In this document: one piece after another, positions 1-8,916 of the stretch | How the letters are laid out: every line of letters starts with the position of its first letter | How positions within the stretch are numbered: the first letter of the stretch is position 1 | Assembly: GCA_030539335.1 (NCBI GenBank) | Contig: JAUNSG010000006.1 | Coordinates: 1-64,000, forward strand | DNA from: Eubacteriales bacterium | GTDB taxonomy: Bacteria > Bacillota > Clostridia > Oscillospirales > Butyricicoccaceae | Length of the DNA: 64,000 nucleotides | Reading direction: 5' to 3' | Position numbers and translations under genes: made by a program | Notes under the pieces: generated by a model | What the model was told of the DNA's origin: nothing | The model's database searches: none | Seen by the model: only the letters and a program-made list of their open reading frames with translations

Positions 1-14
1 TCAAACATTGTCAT
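1..14 (-). CDS. 5' end of a gene running off the left edge
   Basis: The first bases read, on the minus strand, as a GGAGGG ribosome site seven bases before ATG ACA ATG TTT. A minus-strand gene therefore probably begins at position 14 and continues beyond the window. Only four codons are visible, so no product can be given. A TATAAT-like hexamer lies at 28-33 but is too close to the ribosome site to be a normal promoter. Confidence 0.45.
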
Positions 15-479
15 TTTGTTTCCCTCCATTATAGCATAATGCTATTTTATTTTTTACTCTCAGGTTTTTTTATACCTTTGTTACGATTTGTATTTTATCA
101 TAATTCATCCGATTGTGCAAATTCCAGAAAATAGAAATTCCCAAATTTTTGATTGTAACTTTGTTATTTTTTGAACAATTTATAATTATATCTAATCGAA
201 CTACACGAAGAATCTGCGTATTCTCCGTGAATTTTTCACAACTTCTACTTATAATTTTTTTCTCCCTTCGTCTAATAGTTAAAAATTTAACATTATTTCC
301 ACTGCTTTCTGGATGCCTCCCCATCCACCTTGTTCCAATCCGTCGGAGGCTCTCCCCGCGTGTCCGAATCCAACAATTCCTCAAATGTTAATTCATCAAC
401 TGTATAGAATATCGAAAAATAGAACATTTTAAATCCAGCAGTTTTTGTCCATCCGGATATATGCTTCCGGATATGATTT
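15..479. other. AT-rich intergenic region, no gene seen
   Basis: I see no convincing coding sequence here. The reading frames present lack ribosome sites and have no recognisable composition. The stretch separates the gene leaving the left edge from the acetyltransferase ending at 487. A perfect 9-bp inverted repeat (GTGCCGATT / AATCGGCAC, 480-505) overlaps the end of that acetyltransferase and may help end its transcript, but it has no T-run. Confidence 0.5.
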
Positions 480-486
480 GTGCCGA

Positions 487-1014
487 TTACAAACGCAATC
501 GGCACTGGATCCCTTCCCTATGAACCGTTCCCCTGTTACAGTCAAACGGAATTTCTTTTTCAAACCGAAAGCCCAGCTTGCTCAGCACATGGCCGGAAGC
601 AGGATTTTCTTTTGCATATCTGGCTATAATTTCCTTTAGACAGAGCTCTTCCCCGGCAAATCGGAGCATTTCTCTGATCGCCTCGGTCGCATACCCCTTT
701 CTCCAATACCTTTTTCCAAGATTGTATCCGATTTCCCAACCAGATACTTCTGCTTCATAATAGACCAGACAAGTACCGATTAATTCATCGGTCTCTTTTA
801 ATACAATGGCAAACCGATACCAGTCCTCTCTTCCCATTTGACCGATTTCAAACGAGATCCACTCTTTTGTCCGCTCAATGTCGTTATGACTACACCAAAA
901 CATATATTTCGCGACATCTGGATCGCTTTCCCAACATGCAAACGCATCCTGTGCGTCCTCTTTGCGGAGCGGGCGCAGCAGTAACCGCTCTGTTTCCAAA
1001 ACAGGAGTTTTCAT
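487..1014 (-). CDS. GNAT family N-acetyltransferase (RimJ/RimL type)
   Basis: A 175-residue acetyltransferase of the GNAT fold, predicted to move acetyl from acetyl-CoA to an amine or protein N-terminus; the substrate is unknown. The N-terminus has the RimJ/RimL-type opening ETERLLLRPLRKEDA. The acetyl-CoA loop is degenerate around 'LGKRYWRKGYATEA' (about residues 98-111). Near the C-terminus 'NPASGHVLSKLGF' is the typical late GNAT motif. Length and motif order fit the Acetyltransf_3 family. The ATG lies after an AGGAG-like site. It follows the membrane-protein gene at 1478-1074 on the same strand with a gap of about 60 bases, so the two may be co-transcribed. Confidence 0.85.
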   Translation of the reverse strand: MKTPVLETERLLLRPLRKEDAQDAFACWESDPDVAKYMFWCSHNDIERTKEWISFEIGQMGREDWYRFAIVLKETDELIGTCLVYYEAEVSGWEIGYNLGKRYWRKGYATEAIREMLRFAGEELCLKEIIARYAKENPASGHVLSKLGFRFEKEIPFDCNRGTVHREGIQCRLRL

Positions 1015-1073
1015 ATGATCCCCTCTCTAAAATGGAATAAACCGTTTGTGATCCCCGGAAATCGAGGCGCAAG

Positions 1074-1478
1074 TTACAATGAAATCGAAATCGTACGGCA
1101 GGCAACTGCAACCAATCCCACCGCAAGTACAACAATATCAATCCATATCGGAAATTGCAGTATCTGCGCAAGAACCGAAAACAGAAGGAATGCCAAAGAA
1201 AACAGGCCAAATTTTTTGAAATGTTCCCAGGCAAAGCAGTTCCTTCTCTCACTTCCCGCCTTCTGGGCATCTTCATAGCTCGTCCCACTGTACCAATATA
1301 CATATTCTGTCTTATAGATCAGAAAGGCGAGGCATGTGATCCCCAAAGAACAAGCATTGTCTACTATCCGAACCAGAATCCGACTATCGTCGATCGGCAA
1401 ACAAGAAACGCCAATCAATACAATGAAAAAAATAAAGATCCATAGCACGAAGCCTTTATAACTCTTTTTTAACTTCAT
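1074..1478 (-). CDS. Small multi-pass membrane protein, unknown function
   Basis: A 134-residue protein with three or four hydrophobic segments: about residues 9-27 (GFVLWIFIFFIVLIGVSCL), 37-55, 90-107 and 112-128. A polar, aromatic loop in the middle contains 'EYVYWYSGTSYEDA'. I do not recognise a named family. The ATG is preceded by AAGGCG at a suitable distance. It lies upstream of the GNAT gene on the same strand, which suggests joint transcription but says little about role. Confidence 0.65.
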   Translation of the reverse strand: MKLKKSYKGFVLWIFIFFIVLIGVSCLPIDDSRILVRIVDNACSLGITCLAFLIYKTEYVYWYSGTSYEDAQKAGSERRNCFAWEHFKKFGLFSLAFLLFSVLAQILQFPIWIDIVVLAVGLVAVACRTISISL

Positions 1479-1632
1479 TTGCTTTCGCCTTCTCTCCCCA
1501 TCGGCAAATCCGTATCTGTGTTCCCATTATATCAGAAAGGGGCCGATTTTCCTAGCATAAAGCATATGGAGCCATCCAATTCCCGCCTGCCACAGACAGC
1601 TGCATTTTCCGTAGAATTTCTGCAAATATGTA

Positions 1633-1661
1633 TTGAAAAACAGCGATTGAGACAGTATAAT
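1633..1661 (+). promoter_or_regulatory. Sigma-A promoter of the DUF1858 gene
   Basis: TTGAAA, 17 bases, TATAAT. It lies about 40 bases upstream of the ATG at 1703, the right distance for the downstream gene. Confidence 0.75.
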
Positions 1662-1702
1662 ATATGTGTTATCGAAATCAAACGACACAGGAGGTGTTTT
1701 TC

Positions 1703-1909
1703 ATGGCTTCTGTTACAAAACAGACTACAATCGGAGAGGTTCTGGCTCTTGATATCAATACCGCTCAGTTCTTCATTAACATTGGCATGCATTGTCTCGG
1801 CTGCCCGCACTCGCAGGGCGAGAGTATCGAAGAGGCTTGCATGGTTCACGGAACGGATGCAGACCAGTTGGTCAAGTCCATCAACGATTACTTCGCTGCT
1901 CAGAAGTAA
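1703..1909 (+). CDS. DUF1858 domain protein
   Basis: A 68-residue cytosolic protein. The motif 'GMHCLGCPHSQGESIEEAC' carries the paired cysteines typical of DUF1858, a family of small hybrid-cluster-associated-like proteins whose biochemical role is not settled. The start is ATG 1703, eight bases after AGGAGG (1689-1694); the reading frame extends upstream but without a ribosome site. It has its own promoter and a terminator directly after it, so it is probably a monocistronic, well expressed gene. Confidence 0.85.
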   Translation: MASVTKQTTIGEVLALDINTAQFFINIGMHCLGCPHSQGESIEEACMVHGTDADQLVKSINDYFAAQK

Positions 1910-1930
1910 GGTAAAACAAAGGAGCTTAGA

Positions 1931-1966
1931 AAAGGACCGATGCGTCGCGTGTCGGTTCTTTTTTCT
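1931..1966 (+). terminator. Rho-independent terminator after the DUF1858 gene
   Basis: Stem AGGACCGA / TCGGTTCT (one G-T pair) with an 11-base loop, followed by a run of T. Confidence 0.8.
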
Positions 1967-1990
1967 TAGTCCATGGTAGGAGGGAAACGC

Positions 1991-2695
1991 ATGCAAAACC
2001 GAATGCATCTGACCCCGCGGCTCCGCACGATCCTGTCTCTTGTGCCGGAGGGCGCCCGTCTTGCGGATATCGGCACGGATCATGCCTTGATTCCGGTGGC
2101 GCTGCTGCGGCGTGGGAAAATTCCATTTGCCATTGCATCGGATATCGGACAGGGGCCGCTCGAAAGCGCAGAGCGGACGGCACGGCAATTTGATGTCCTC
2201 GAAAACCTTTCCCTGCGATTGGGTGCGGGACTCCGCACGGTACAGCCGGAAGAGGTTGATACCATTGTCGTCGCCGGCATGGGCGGCGAGACCATAATCG
2301 AAATTCTACAGGCGGATTCCTGGGCTTTGCGCAGGGACTACCTGCTGCTGCTTCAGGCAATGACCGGACAAGCAGAGCTTCGTCAATACCTTCTGTCTCA
2401 GGGCGCGCGGGTGGAAAAGGAAATTGTGTGCCGCGAAGGCCGCCGCACCTATACCGTCATGGCGGTGCGCGGAGGTCAAGAGCCAATCGAACGCCCGCTG
2501 GCCGCATGCTGTGTCTCTGAGGCGCTGTGCCGTGATCCGCTGGCACAGCCATACCTGCGGGAACGACTGGCACGGGAAGAAAGAATCTGTGCCGCATTGC
2601 GCGGTGCAGTCCATCCGAAGCCAGAAGAATATGCACTGCATTGCGGTTATGCCGAAACACTGCGCGCCGCGCTGGCGGCATGGGAGGAAGCATGA
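1991..2695 (+). CDS. trmK: tRNA (adenine-22-N1)-methyltransferase TrmK
   Basis: A 234-residue Rossmann-fold SAM enzyme that methylates N1 of adenine 22 in tRNA. The family signature is complete: motif I 'DIGTDHALIPVALL' near the N-terminus, then 'ASDIGQGPLESA', and 'VVAGMGGETIIEIL' (the MGG motif). I chose ATG 1991 because AGGAGG (1978-1983) lies seven bases upstream; an ATG at 1973 overlaps that site. The next gene starts one base after the stop codon. The order trmK, small gene, nif3-like is common in Firmicutes and suggests an operon. Confidence 0.93.
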   Translation: MQNRMHLTPRLRTILSLVPEGARLADIGTDHALIPVALLRRGKIPFAIASDIGQGPLESAERTARQFDVLENLSLRLGAGLRTVQPEEVDTIVVAGMGGETIIEILQADSWALRRDYLLLLQAMTGQAELRQYLLSQGARVEKEIVCREGRRTYTVMAVRGGQEPIERPLAACCVSEALCRDPLAQPYLRERLAREERICAALRGAVHPKPEEYALHCGYAETLRAALAAWEEA

Positions 2696-2696
2696 T

Positions 2697-3227
2697 ATGA
2701 GCATACAGGGCATTGTACTCATTCTGTTGATTTTTGCCGGTATTCTGGGGATTCCCCTGCTGATGGTATTTCGCGCCCCGGATGAGGAAACCTCCGAAAA
2801 ACCGGAGGCGGTGGATCGTCGCCGCCGGGCCACAGAAGAATATGCCGCGATAAAGGACAGTGCAACGGTGCAGGAAATGGCAGCGCTGGTGCGCTCTGTT
2901 CCCTATCTGACACGGGCAACACTGCGTGCGGGGCAGTTCCGGCTCGAACGGAAGATAGACCGCATTGGCGAACTGGTCAAAGTGGAGGGTGAACCGCAGA
3001 TTGTCTTTGATCCGGCACTTTCCGAAGAGCAGATAGAGCTGTACCGTCTGGCGCTGGAGGAAGCGCTCCAACCGGATTACCTCTCCTCGCCAATCTACGT
3101 CGGCAAAAAGAAGGAGCGCCGTAAGGAAGGCTATTATATCTATTTGGATCCCCAAATTACGGGGAAGGTTGTCGATGACCGAACGAAGGAAGCGATTTAT
3201 AATGGAGAAAGGACGAGCGATATATGA
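2697..3227 (+). CDS. Membrane-anchored protein of unknown function between trmK and nif3
   Basis: A 176-residue protein with one N-terminal membrane segment (IQGIVLILLIFAGILGIPLL, about residues 3-22). It is followed by a charged cytosolic part rich in Glu, Arg and Lys, with 'LVRSVPYLTRATLRAGQF' and a C-terminal 'YYIYLDPQITGK'. I recognise no named domain. The ATG is one base after the trmK stop, and the 3' end overlaps the next gene by four bases (ATGA), so the three genes are almost certainly one transcript. Confidence 0.75.
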   Translation: MSIQGIVLILLIFAGILGIPLLMVFRAPDEETSEKPEAVDRRRRATEEYAAIKDSATVQEMAALVRSVPYLTRATLRAGQFRLERKIDRIGELVKVEGEPQIVFDPALSEEQIELYRLALEEALQPDYLSSPIYVGKKKERRKEGYYIYLDPQITGKVVDDRTKEAIYNGERTSDI

Positions 3228-4000
3228 TAGCAGTCAAGGATATCTTACATGTGTTGGAACAGGCCGCGCCGTACGAACTGGCGGAAAGCTGGGATAATGT
3301 CGGCCTGCTGGTGGGTGACCCGGAGGATACGGTGAATGGTGTATTGTGTGCGCTGGATATCACACTTCCCGTTGTGGAAGAAGCGGTGGAGCTGGGCTGC
3401 AATCTGATTCTCGCCCACCACCCAGTGATTTTCACTTCGGTCAGCCGCGTGACCGCCGATACAGTGACGGGAAAGATCCTGATAAAAATGATTCAAAACG
3501 GTATTTCCGGCATCTGCATGCATACCAACATGGACTGCGCGGATGCTGGTGTCAACGATCTGCTGGCCGCCTCCCTGGGACTGACCGACGTCGTCTCCAT
3601 GGGCGCCGGAGACAATGGCGCATTGGGGCGTGTGGGGAACCTGCCGCATCCCATGAGCCTTTCCGACTTTGCCGACCATGTCAAGACCTCTTTGGATGCC
3701 GGCGGGGTTCGTGTTGCCGACGGCGGCAAACCGGTTTCGCGCGTCGCGGTCGGCGGCGGCGCGTGCGGCAAGCTGATGGATTACGCCGTTGCAAAGGGGG
3801 CGGATACGTTTGTCATCGGTGATTGCAGCTATGACATTATGATGCGTGCGCATGACATCGGGCTGAATCTGCTGGATGCCGGACATTTCCCGACGGAAAA
3901 TCCGATTTCCTATGGCTTCCGTGACTGCATTGCGGAGCACTTCCCCGAGACACGCGTGCATGTGTCGCGCGTGCATGCGGACTGCATCTCGTTTTATTAA
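3224..4000 (+). CDS. Nif3-like dinuclear metal centre protein (GTP cyclohydrolase I type 2 family)
   Basis: A 258-residue member of the Nif3/YqfO/YbgI family, which forms toroidal hexamers with a two-metal site; the substrate is still debated. Family motifs are clear: 'ESWDNVGLLVGDP' (residues 21-33), 'LILAHHPVIF' with the metal-binding histidines, 'HTNMDCADAGVNDLLA', and a C-terminal 'GHFPTENP'. The length matches the short form without the PII-like insert. It overlaps the preceding gene by four bases and is directly followed by rqcH. Confidence 0.92.
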   Translation: MIAVKDILHVLEQAAPYELAESWDNVGLLVGDPEDTVNGVLCALDITLPVVEEAVELGCNLILAHHPVIFTSVSRVTADTVTGKILIKMIQNGISGICMHTNMDCADAGVNDLLAASLGLTDVVSMGAGDNGALGRVGNLPHPMSLSDFADHVKTSLDAGGVRVADGGKPVSRVAVGGGACGKLMDYAVAKGADTFVIGDCSYDIMMRAHDIGLNLLDAGHFPTENPISYGFRDCIAEHFPETRVHVSRVHADCISFY

Positions 4001-4022
4001 TTGAGTAGAAAGAAGGAACACT

Positions 4023-5801
4023 ATGCCATTTGATGCGGTATCTCTTCTGGCAACCGTGCGTGAAGTCAATGCGCGCGTTGTCGGCGGAAGAATCGACAAA
4101 ATATATCAACCGGAGCGCGATGAAGTCGTCCTGTCCATTCGTCTGATGCGCGGCGGTGTCAAGCTGCTGCTGTCGGTCGGCGCCGGGACCCCGCGAATGC
4201 ACTTTATTGAGACCGGACGCGAAAATCCTGCCGCACCACCGATGTTCTGTATGCTGCTGCGCAAGCACCTACAGGGGGCAAAAATTGTCTCTGTGACTTC
4301 TCCGGATCTGGAACGCCTTGCGATTATCGAATGCGATACGACCGACGAAATGGGCGTGCCGAGCAAGAAATATCTTGCCGTCGAACTGATGGGCAAATAC
4401 TCCAATCTGATCTTATACGGAGCGGATGGACGCATTCTGGACGCGATTCGCCGCATCGAGGGCGACGATGCCGGAACCAAGCGTCAGATTTTGCCGGGCC
4501 TGTTTTACCGAATGCCTCCGGCACAGGATAAGGTAAGCCTGCTGCAGATTTCCGAAGCTGGATTGACCGCCGCTGTGCAGGCGGCGCACGAAGACACCGG
4601 GTTAGACCGTTGGCTGCTCAGCCATTTCAAAGGGTTATCTCCCCTTCTGTGCCGGGAATTGGCCTGCCGTGCGTGTGGAGAAACCGAAAAGCCAGTCGGA
4701 CAACTGACCGACCAGGAGCGCGAAACGCTGCTGCATGTCCTGCTGGACTTTACGCAAATGATTCAGGAAAACCGGATGCAGCCTTGTCTGCTGGTTCATG
4801 CGGAGGACGGCAGCGTCTTTGACTTTACCGTCATGCCGGTACAGCAATACGGCGCATTGATGCAAACCAAGCAGTGGGACAGCTTCTCGTCCATGCTGGC
4901 AGAGTTTTATGAGAAGAAAAGCAGCATTGACCGCATCCGCCGTCACGCACAAAACATGACCCACACGGTGACCAACGCACGCGACCGCATGCGCCGCAAG
5001 CTGGCTGCGCAGCAGAAGGAGCTGTCGCAGTCACAGAATCGGGAAAAATACAAACGGCGCGGCGATCTGATCACCGCGAATCTCTATCAGATTGAGCCGG
5101 GTATGCGCAAAGTGAAGGTCATCGACTATTTTGATCCGGCCTGTCCGGAGGTAGAGGTTTCCTTGGACATTCGCCTGTCCCCGCAGCAAAACGCGCAGAA
5201 ACAGTTTAAACTGTACACCAAAGCGAAAACCGCAGAGGAAAAGCTGACCGAACAGATTGCCAACGGCAAGCAGGAGCTGTCCTATCTGGAAAGTGTACTG
5301 GAAAGCATCCACGAGGCGGAAAGTATGACCGATTTGGCGCAGATCAAAGAAGAACTGATTCGCACAGGCTACCTCTCCGCCAAACAGGACAAAAAGAAAC
5401 GGCGAAACGCAAAGCCGGTACAGGGCAAGCCGTTCCACTACCGGACGACAGATGGCTTTGATGTTTTCGCTGGAAAAAACAATACCCAGAACGATCTTCT
5501 CACATTAAAAACCGCGTTTAAGAGCGATATCTGGTTCCATACCCAAAAGATCCACGGTTCGCATGTCATCCTGATCTGCGATGGGCGGGACCCGACCGAC
5601 GAAGCGATGACACAGGCCGCAGAGATTGCCGCATGGCATTCACAGGCACGCGGTTCTTCCCAAATCCCAGTGGATTACTCGCAGGTGCGCAACATCAAAA
5701 AACCGAATGGTGCAAAGCCGGGCATGGTAATTTATCATGTGTATCAGACGGCCTTTGTCACACCGGACGAAAAGCGCATTGAAGCGATGCGAATTCCGTA
5801 A
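4023..5801 (+). CDS. rqcH: Ribosome quality control protein RqcH (NFACT family)
   Basis: A 592-residue protein of the NFACT/Rqc2 family, earlier called fibronectin-binding protein A. In Bacillus, RqcH binds obstructed 50S subunits and recruits tRNA-Ala to add alanine tails to stalled peptides. Visible parts: NFACT-N from the start ('ATVREVNARVVGGRIDKIYQ'), a charged coiled-coil region at about residues 290-440, and the NFACT-R domain near the C-terminus ('FAGKNNTQNDLLTL', then 'DIWFHTQKIHGSHVIL'). The length is normal. It follows the nif3-like gene by 22 bases with a GAAGGAA ribosome site. Confidence 0.93.
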   Translation: MPFDAVSLLATVREVNARVVGGRIDKIYQPERDEVVLSIRLMRGGVKLLLSVGAGTPRMHFIETGRENPAAPPMFCMLLRKHLQGAKIVSVTSPDLERLAIIECDTTDEMGVPSKKYLAVELMGKYSNLILYGADGRILDAIRRIEGDDAGTKRQILPGLFYRMPPAQDKVSLLQISEAGLTAAVQAAHEDTGLDRWLLSHFKGLSPLLCRELACRACGETEKPVGQLTDQERETLLHVLLDFTQMIQENRMQPCLLVHAEDGSVFDFTVMPVQQYGALMQTKQWDSFSSMLAEFYEKKSSIDRIRRHAQNMTHTVTNARDRMRRKLAAQQKELSQSQNREKYKRRGDLITANLYQIEPGMRKVKVIDYFDPACPEVEVSLDIRLSPQQNAQKQFKLYTKAKTAEEKLTEQIANGKQELSYLESVLESIHEAESMTDLAQIKEELIRTGYLSAKQDKKKRRNAKPVQGKPFHYRTTDGFDVFAGKNNTQNDLLTLKTAFKSDIWFHTQKIHGSHVILICDGRDPTDEAMTQAAEIAAWHSQARGSSQIPVDYSQVRNIKKPNGAKPGMVIYHVYQTAFVTPDEKRIEAMRIP

Positions 5802-5830
5802 AGAAATACAGAAAATGATCGAATCTGTGC

Positions 5831-5859
5831 TTGCTGTGCGCGGTGGATTATGGCATAAT
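5831..5859 (+). promoter_or_regulatory. Promoter of guaA
   Basis: TTGCTG, 17 bases, CATAAT, about 45 bases before the guaA start. I looked for a purine riboswitch in the leader (5860-5902) and saw none; the leader is too short. Confidence 0.6.
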
Positions 5860-5902
5860 AGAACGTAATATAGTGAATTTTTAGATTGAAGGAGTGGCTT
5901 AG

Positions 5903-7447
5903 ATGCAAAATCATCAGTTTGTTCTGGTTCTCGACTTCGGCGGACAGTACAATCAGCTCATTGCACGCCGTGTTCGTGAATGCAATGTTTACTGTGAGGT
6001 AAAGCCTTACACAACGCCATTGGAAGAACTGAAGGCAATGAATCCAATCGGTATTATTTTTACGGGCGGCCCGAACAGTGTGTATCTGGAGGAATCCCCG
6101 CATATCTCTAAGGAAATTTTCGAATGGGGCGTGCCGATTCTCGGCATCTGCTATGGCTGCCAGCTGATGGCATATACCCTTGGCGGCGAGGTCACTCCGG
6201 CACAGGATGATTCTGCCCGCGAGTACGGCAAAACTAAGACCTATTACAACACCGACTGCAAGCTATTCCAGAATATTCCTTCCGAAGGGATTTCCTGGAT
6301 GAGCCACAGCGATTACATGGCCCGTGTACCGGAAGGCTTTGCCTTGGTTGCCCACTCCGATGCCTGCCCTAACGTCGCCATTGCCGATGAAGCAAAGGGA
6401 TTTTATGGCGTTCAGTACCATCCGGAGGTCAATCACACCGAGCACGGTCTGGCTATGCTGCACAACTTCCTGTATGAGGTATGCGGCGCGGTCGGTGACT
6501 GGACGATGGAAGATTACTGCAAGACGGCGATTGCCTCCGTTCGTGAACGCGTCGGCGACGGCAAGGTTCTTCTGGGCCTTTCTGGCGGTGTGGATTCCTC
6601 GGTCGCCGCTGCACTTTTGGCTGAAGCGGTTGGAAATCAGCTCACCTGCGTCTTTGTCGATCACGGTCTGATGCGCAAGAACGAAGGCGATGAGGTGGAA
6701 GCGGCTTTCGCAAAGTGGGACATCAACTTTGTCCGCGCCGACGCAGAGGATCGTTTCCTGAGCAAACTGAAGGGCGTCACTGATCCGGAGAGAAAGCGGA
6801 AAATTGTCGGTGCAGAATTCATCCGCGTCTTCGAAGAGGAATCCCGCAAGGTCGGCAAGGTCGATTTCCTGGTACAGGGTACGATTTACCCGGATGTGAT
6901 TGAATCTGGTAAGGGGGATGCAGCCGTCATCAAGAGCCATCACAACGTCGGCGGTCTGCCGGACGACGTGCAGTTTGAAGAGATTATCGAGCCGCTCCGC
7001 ATGCTCTTTAAGGACGAAGTACGGCAGCTCGGCCGTGAGCTGGGACTTCCGGAATATCTGGTCATGCGCCAGCCGTTCCCGGGACCGGGATTGTCCATCC
7101 GCATTATCGGTGAAATCACGAAGGAAAAGGCGGACATCCTGCGCGATGCCGATGCCATCTTCCGTGAAGAAATCTCCAACGCCGGACTGGAATACTCCAT
7201 CAATCAGTACTTCGCCGTATTGACCAATATGCGTTCGGTCGGCGTTATGGGCGATGCCAGAACCTATGATTACACACTGGCACTCCGCGGCGTCACGACG
7301 ACGGATTTCATGACGGCGGACTGGGCCAGAATCCCCTATGACGTTCTGGACAGAGCATCCAGCCGGATTGTCAATGAGGTCAACGGAATCAACCGTATCG
7401 TATATGATATCACCAGCAAGCCGCCGGCTACCATTGAGTGGGAGTAA
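5903..7447 (+). CDS. guaA: GMP synthase (glutamine-hydrolysing)
   Basis: A 514-residue enzyme that converts XMP, ATP and glutamine to GMP, the last step of guanine nucleotide synthesis. The N-terminal class I glutamine amidotransferase has '[11 protein letters not shown]' with the nucleophile Cys83 and 'GVQYHPEV' with the catalytic His. The ATP-pyrophosphatase domain has the P-loop '[12 protein letters not shown]'. The C-terminal dimerisation domain has '[14 protein letters not shown]'. The gene is full length, with its own promoter and a terminator just after the stop. Confidence 0.97.
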   Translation: MQNHQFVLVLDFGGQYNQLIARRVRECNVYCEVKPYTTPLEELKAMNPIGIIFTGGPNSVYLEESPHISKEIFEWGVPILGICYGCQLMAYTLGGEVTPAQDDSAREYGKTKTYYNTDCKLFQNIPSEGISWMSHSDYMARVPEGFALVAHSDACPNVAIADEAKGFYGVQYHPEVNHTEHGLAMLHNFLYEVCGAVGDWTMEDYCKTAIASVRERVGDGKVLLGLSGGVDSSVAAALLAEAVGNQLTCVFVDHGLMRKNEGDEVEAAFAKWDINFVRADAEDRFLSKLKGVTDPERKRKIVGAEFIRVFEEESRKVGKVDFLVQGTIYPDVIESGKGDAAVIKSHHNVGGLPDDVQFEEIIEPLRMLFKDEVRQLGRELGLPEYLVMRQPFPGPGLSIRIIGEITKEKADILRDADAIFREEISNAGLEYSINQYFAVLTNMRSVGVMGDARTYDYTLALRGVTTTDFMTADWARIPYDVLDRASSRIVNEVNGINRIVYDITSKPPATIEWE

Positions 7448-7453
7448 AAAATA

Positions 7454-7496
7454 GAGCTCGGAAATCCAGCATTTATGCGGGTTTCCGGGCTCTTGC
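7454..7496 (+). terminator. Terminator-like hairpin after guaA
   Basis: A 14-bp stem (GAGCTCGGAAATCC / GGGTTTCCGGGCTC with G-T pairs) and an 11-base loop. The T-run after it is weak (TTGCTATG). Confidence 0.65.
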
Positions 7497-7691
7497 TATG
7501 TGATTTGAGTACAAATTTTTGAATATAAAATATTAGTAGCTATGTAATGTTGATTGTAACATTAGGATTACTTTGAAGAACTTTAAATGCTGAGTTTAAG
7601 TCAGGAACAGGCAAAGGTTGCATATTTGCACCTCATAAGTCTTTGGGATTATCAAGTTTTATTATGGATGGAGATTTAACATTATGTTTTT

Positions 7692-7847
7692 ACAAAATTC
7701 ACCATAAGAAAGCGATTTGATGACGAACTTATTTCGTATTTGCTGAAATTGAAATGGTGGGGCTGGTCACCGGAAAAAATATTCAGAAATCTTGAAGTTT
7801 TATGTAGTGGTGATTTGGAACAGATACAAAATATCTCTGAAATGTAA
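7692..7847 (+). pseudogene. 3' remnant of a CatB/Vat-like acetyltransferase gene
   Basis: In frame from 7692 to TAA 7845-7847 the sequence encodes 'TIRKRFDDELISYLL', 'KWWGWSPEKIFRNLE' and 'LCSGDLEQIQ'. This closely resembles the C-terminus of xenobiotic (CatB chloramphenicol / Vat streptogramin) left-handed beta-helix acetyltransferases. The upstream body is missing. At about 7650-7675 another frame reads 'SSFIMDGD', similar to the family's internal 'SFIMAG' segment, consistent with an internal deletion and frame shifts. There is no start codon or ribosome site. From 7497 to 7691 I see no other gene. Confidence 0.65.
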
Positions 7848-7871
7848 ATATGAATTTACGGAGAAAATCTT

Positions 7872-8300
7872 ATGATTAGAACATTTAGAGAAAGTGATTT
7901 GTCTGCTGTTATGAAGATATGGCTCGACACAAATATCAAAACACATAACTTTATTTCTAAAGAATATTGGACAAGTAATTACGAGATGGTAAAAGAAATT
8001 TTACCCAAGGCAGAAATATATGTGTATGAAGATGATCCTACAAATCTAATTGACGGATTTATTGGATTAATGGATAGTTATATTGAGGGACTTTTCGTGA
8101 AGGAAACTGCCCAATCGAAAGGAATTGGAAAACAATTATTAGACCATGTGAAAAGTATAAAATCAAACATGAGTTTAAGTGTTTACCAAGAGAATATACG
8201 TGCGGTACATTTTTATCAGCGGGAACAATTTCAAATTCAATCCGAGAATATTGATGATAATACAAATGAAAAAGAGTTAATTATGACTTGGAGCAAATAG
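7872..8300 (+). CDS. GNAT family N-acetyltransferase (YjaB-like)
   Basis: A 142-residue GNAT protein. It starts 'MIRTFRESDLSAVMKIWLDT', which resembles YjaB-type acetyltransferases. The acetyl-CoA loop 'ETAQSKGIGKQLLDHVK' (about residues 78-94) is a good Q/R-x-x-G-x-G/A match, and 'QENIRAVHFYQREQF' is the usual C-terminal motif. It has a GGAGAAAATCTT ribosome region before ATG 7872. The gene is AT-rich, unlike the flanking chromosome, which suggests transfer. The substrate is unknown. Confidence 0.85.
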   Translation: MIRTFRESDLSAVMKIWLDTNIKTHNFISKEYWTSNYEMVKEILPKAEIYVYEDDPTNLIDGFIGLMDSYIEGLFVKETAQSKGIGKQLLDHVKSIKSNMSLSVYQENIRAVHFYQREQFQIQSENIDDNTNEKELIMTWSK

Positions 8301-8308
8301 ATTAATTA

Positions 8309-8350
8309 CAGTCTTACGGAGATATTGAAAGCAACAGAAGATTAGAATTT
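8309..8350 (+). repeat. 42-bp diverged repeat, copy 1
   Basis: It begins CAGTCTTACGGA and matches the copy at 9339-9380 at 34 of 42 positions by my count, without gaps. It starts nine bases after the stop of the GNAT gene. It is followed by a perfect ATTGAG / CTCAAT hairpin at 8352-8369. Confidence 0.7.
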
Positions 8351-8427
8351 GATTGAGTATCATCTCAATGAAATACGAGTGGGCACCTACCGACAGTCAG
8401 GCCCAATATTATTAAGGAGGAATGGTT

Positions 8428-8856
8428 ATGTTTAACTACGTGTGGCCGATTGCATTGGTATTGTTATCCAACACGGTCTATCAAATCTGTGCAAAGGGAG
8501 TGCCGGGCAATGTCAGCCCCTTTGCTGCACTCACAATCACTTACATAGTGGGTGCGATATTCTCGACGGTGATGCATTTTATCACGTACCCGACAGTAAA
8601 CATCCTAAAAGAGTTTACAAAAATGAACTGGGCACCCTATGTGCTTGGTTTGGTTATTGTAGGGCTTGAGGTTGGTTGGATCTATGCCTACAAAGCAGGA
8701 TGGCAGGTAAGCACAGGCTTTATTGTCCATAGTGCATTTTTGGCAGTCATACTGATTTTTGTCGGTTTCATTCTCTACCACGAGCCGATAACTTGGAACA
8801 AAATTGTAGGCATAGGGATTTGTCTTGTGGGGCTTGTATTTATTAACATTAAGTAA
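8428..8856 (+). CDS. Small four-helix DMT (EamA/SMR-like) membrane transporter
   Basis: A 142-residue protein with four predicted membrane helices, at about residues 4-17, 28-48, 65-87 and 93-111, with a last segment at 121-140. It looks like half of a ten-helix EamA transporter and probably works as a dimer. Motifs are 'PIALVLLSNTVYQICAKG' at the start and 'YHEPITWNKIVGIGICLVG' at the end, typical of the drug/metabolite transporter superfamily. I chose ATG 8428 because AAGGAGG (8414-8420) is seven bases upstream; ATG 8422 would be too close. The substrate is unknown. It lies in the AT-rich islet. Confidence 0.82.
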   Translation: MFNYVWPIALVLLSNTVYQICAKGVPGNVSPFAALTITYIVGAIFSTVMHFITYPTVNILKEFTKMNWAPYVLGLVIVGLEVGWIYAYKAGWQVSTGFIVHSAFLAVILIFVGFILYHEPITWNKIVGIGICLVGLVFINIK

Positions 8857-8916
8857 TTTGCAAATTTCAGTTGTCGGGCTAAGAATAAGATTAGGAAGTT
8901 TGTGGAGGAAATATAT

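Noticed and set aside
5860..5902. Purine riboswitch before guaA
   Set aside because: The leader is too short and lacks the conserved junction sequences.
8352..8421. Guanidine-type riboswitch before the small DMT transporter
   Set aside because: Small multidrug-type transporters often have one, but I do not see the conserved ACGR loops or class III pseudoknot sequences; only short hairpins are present.
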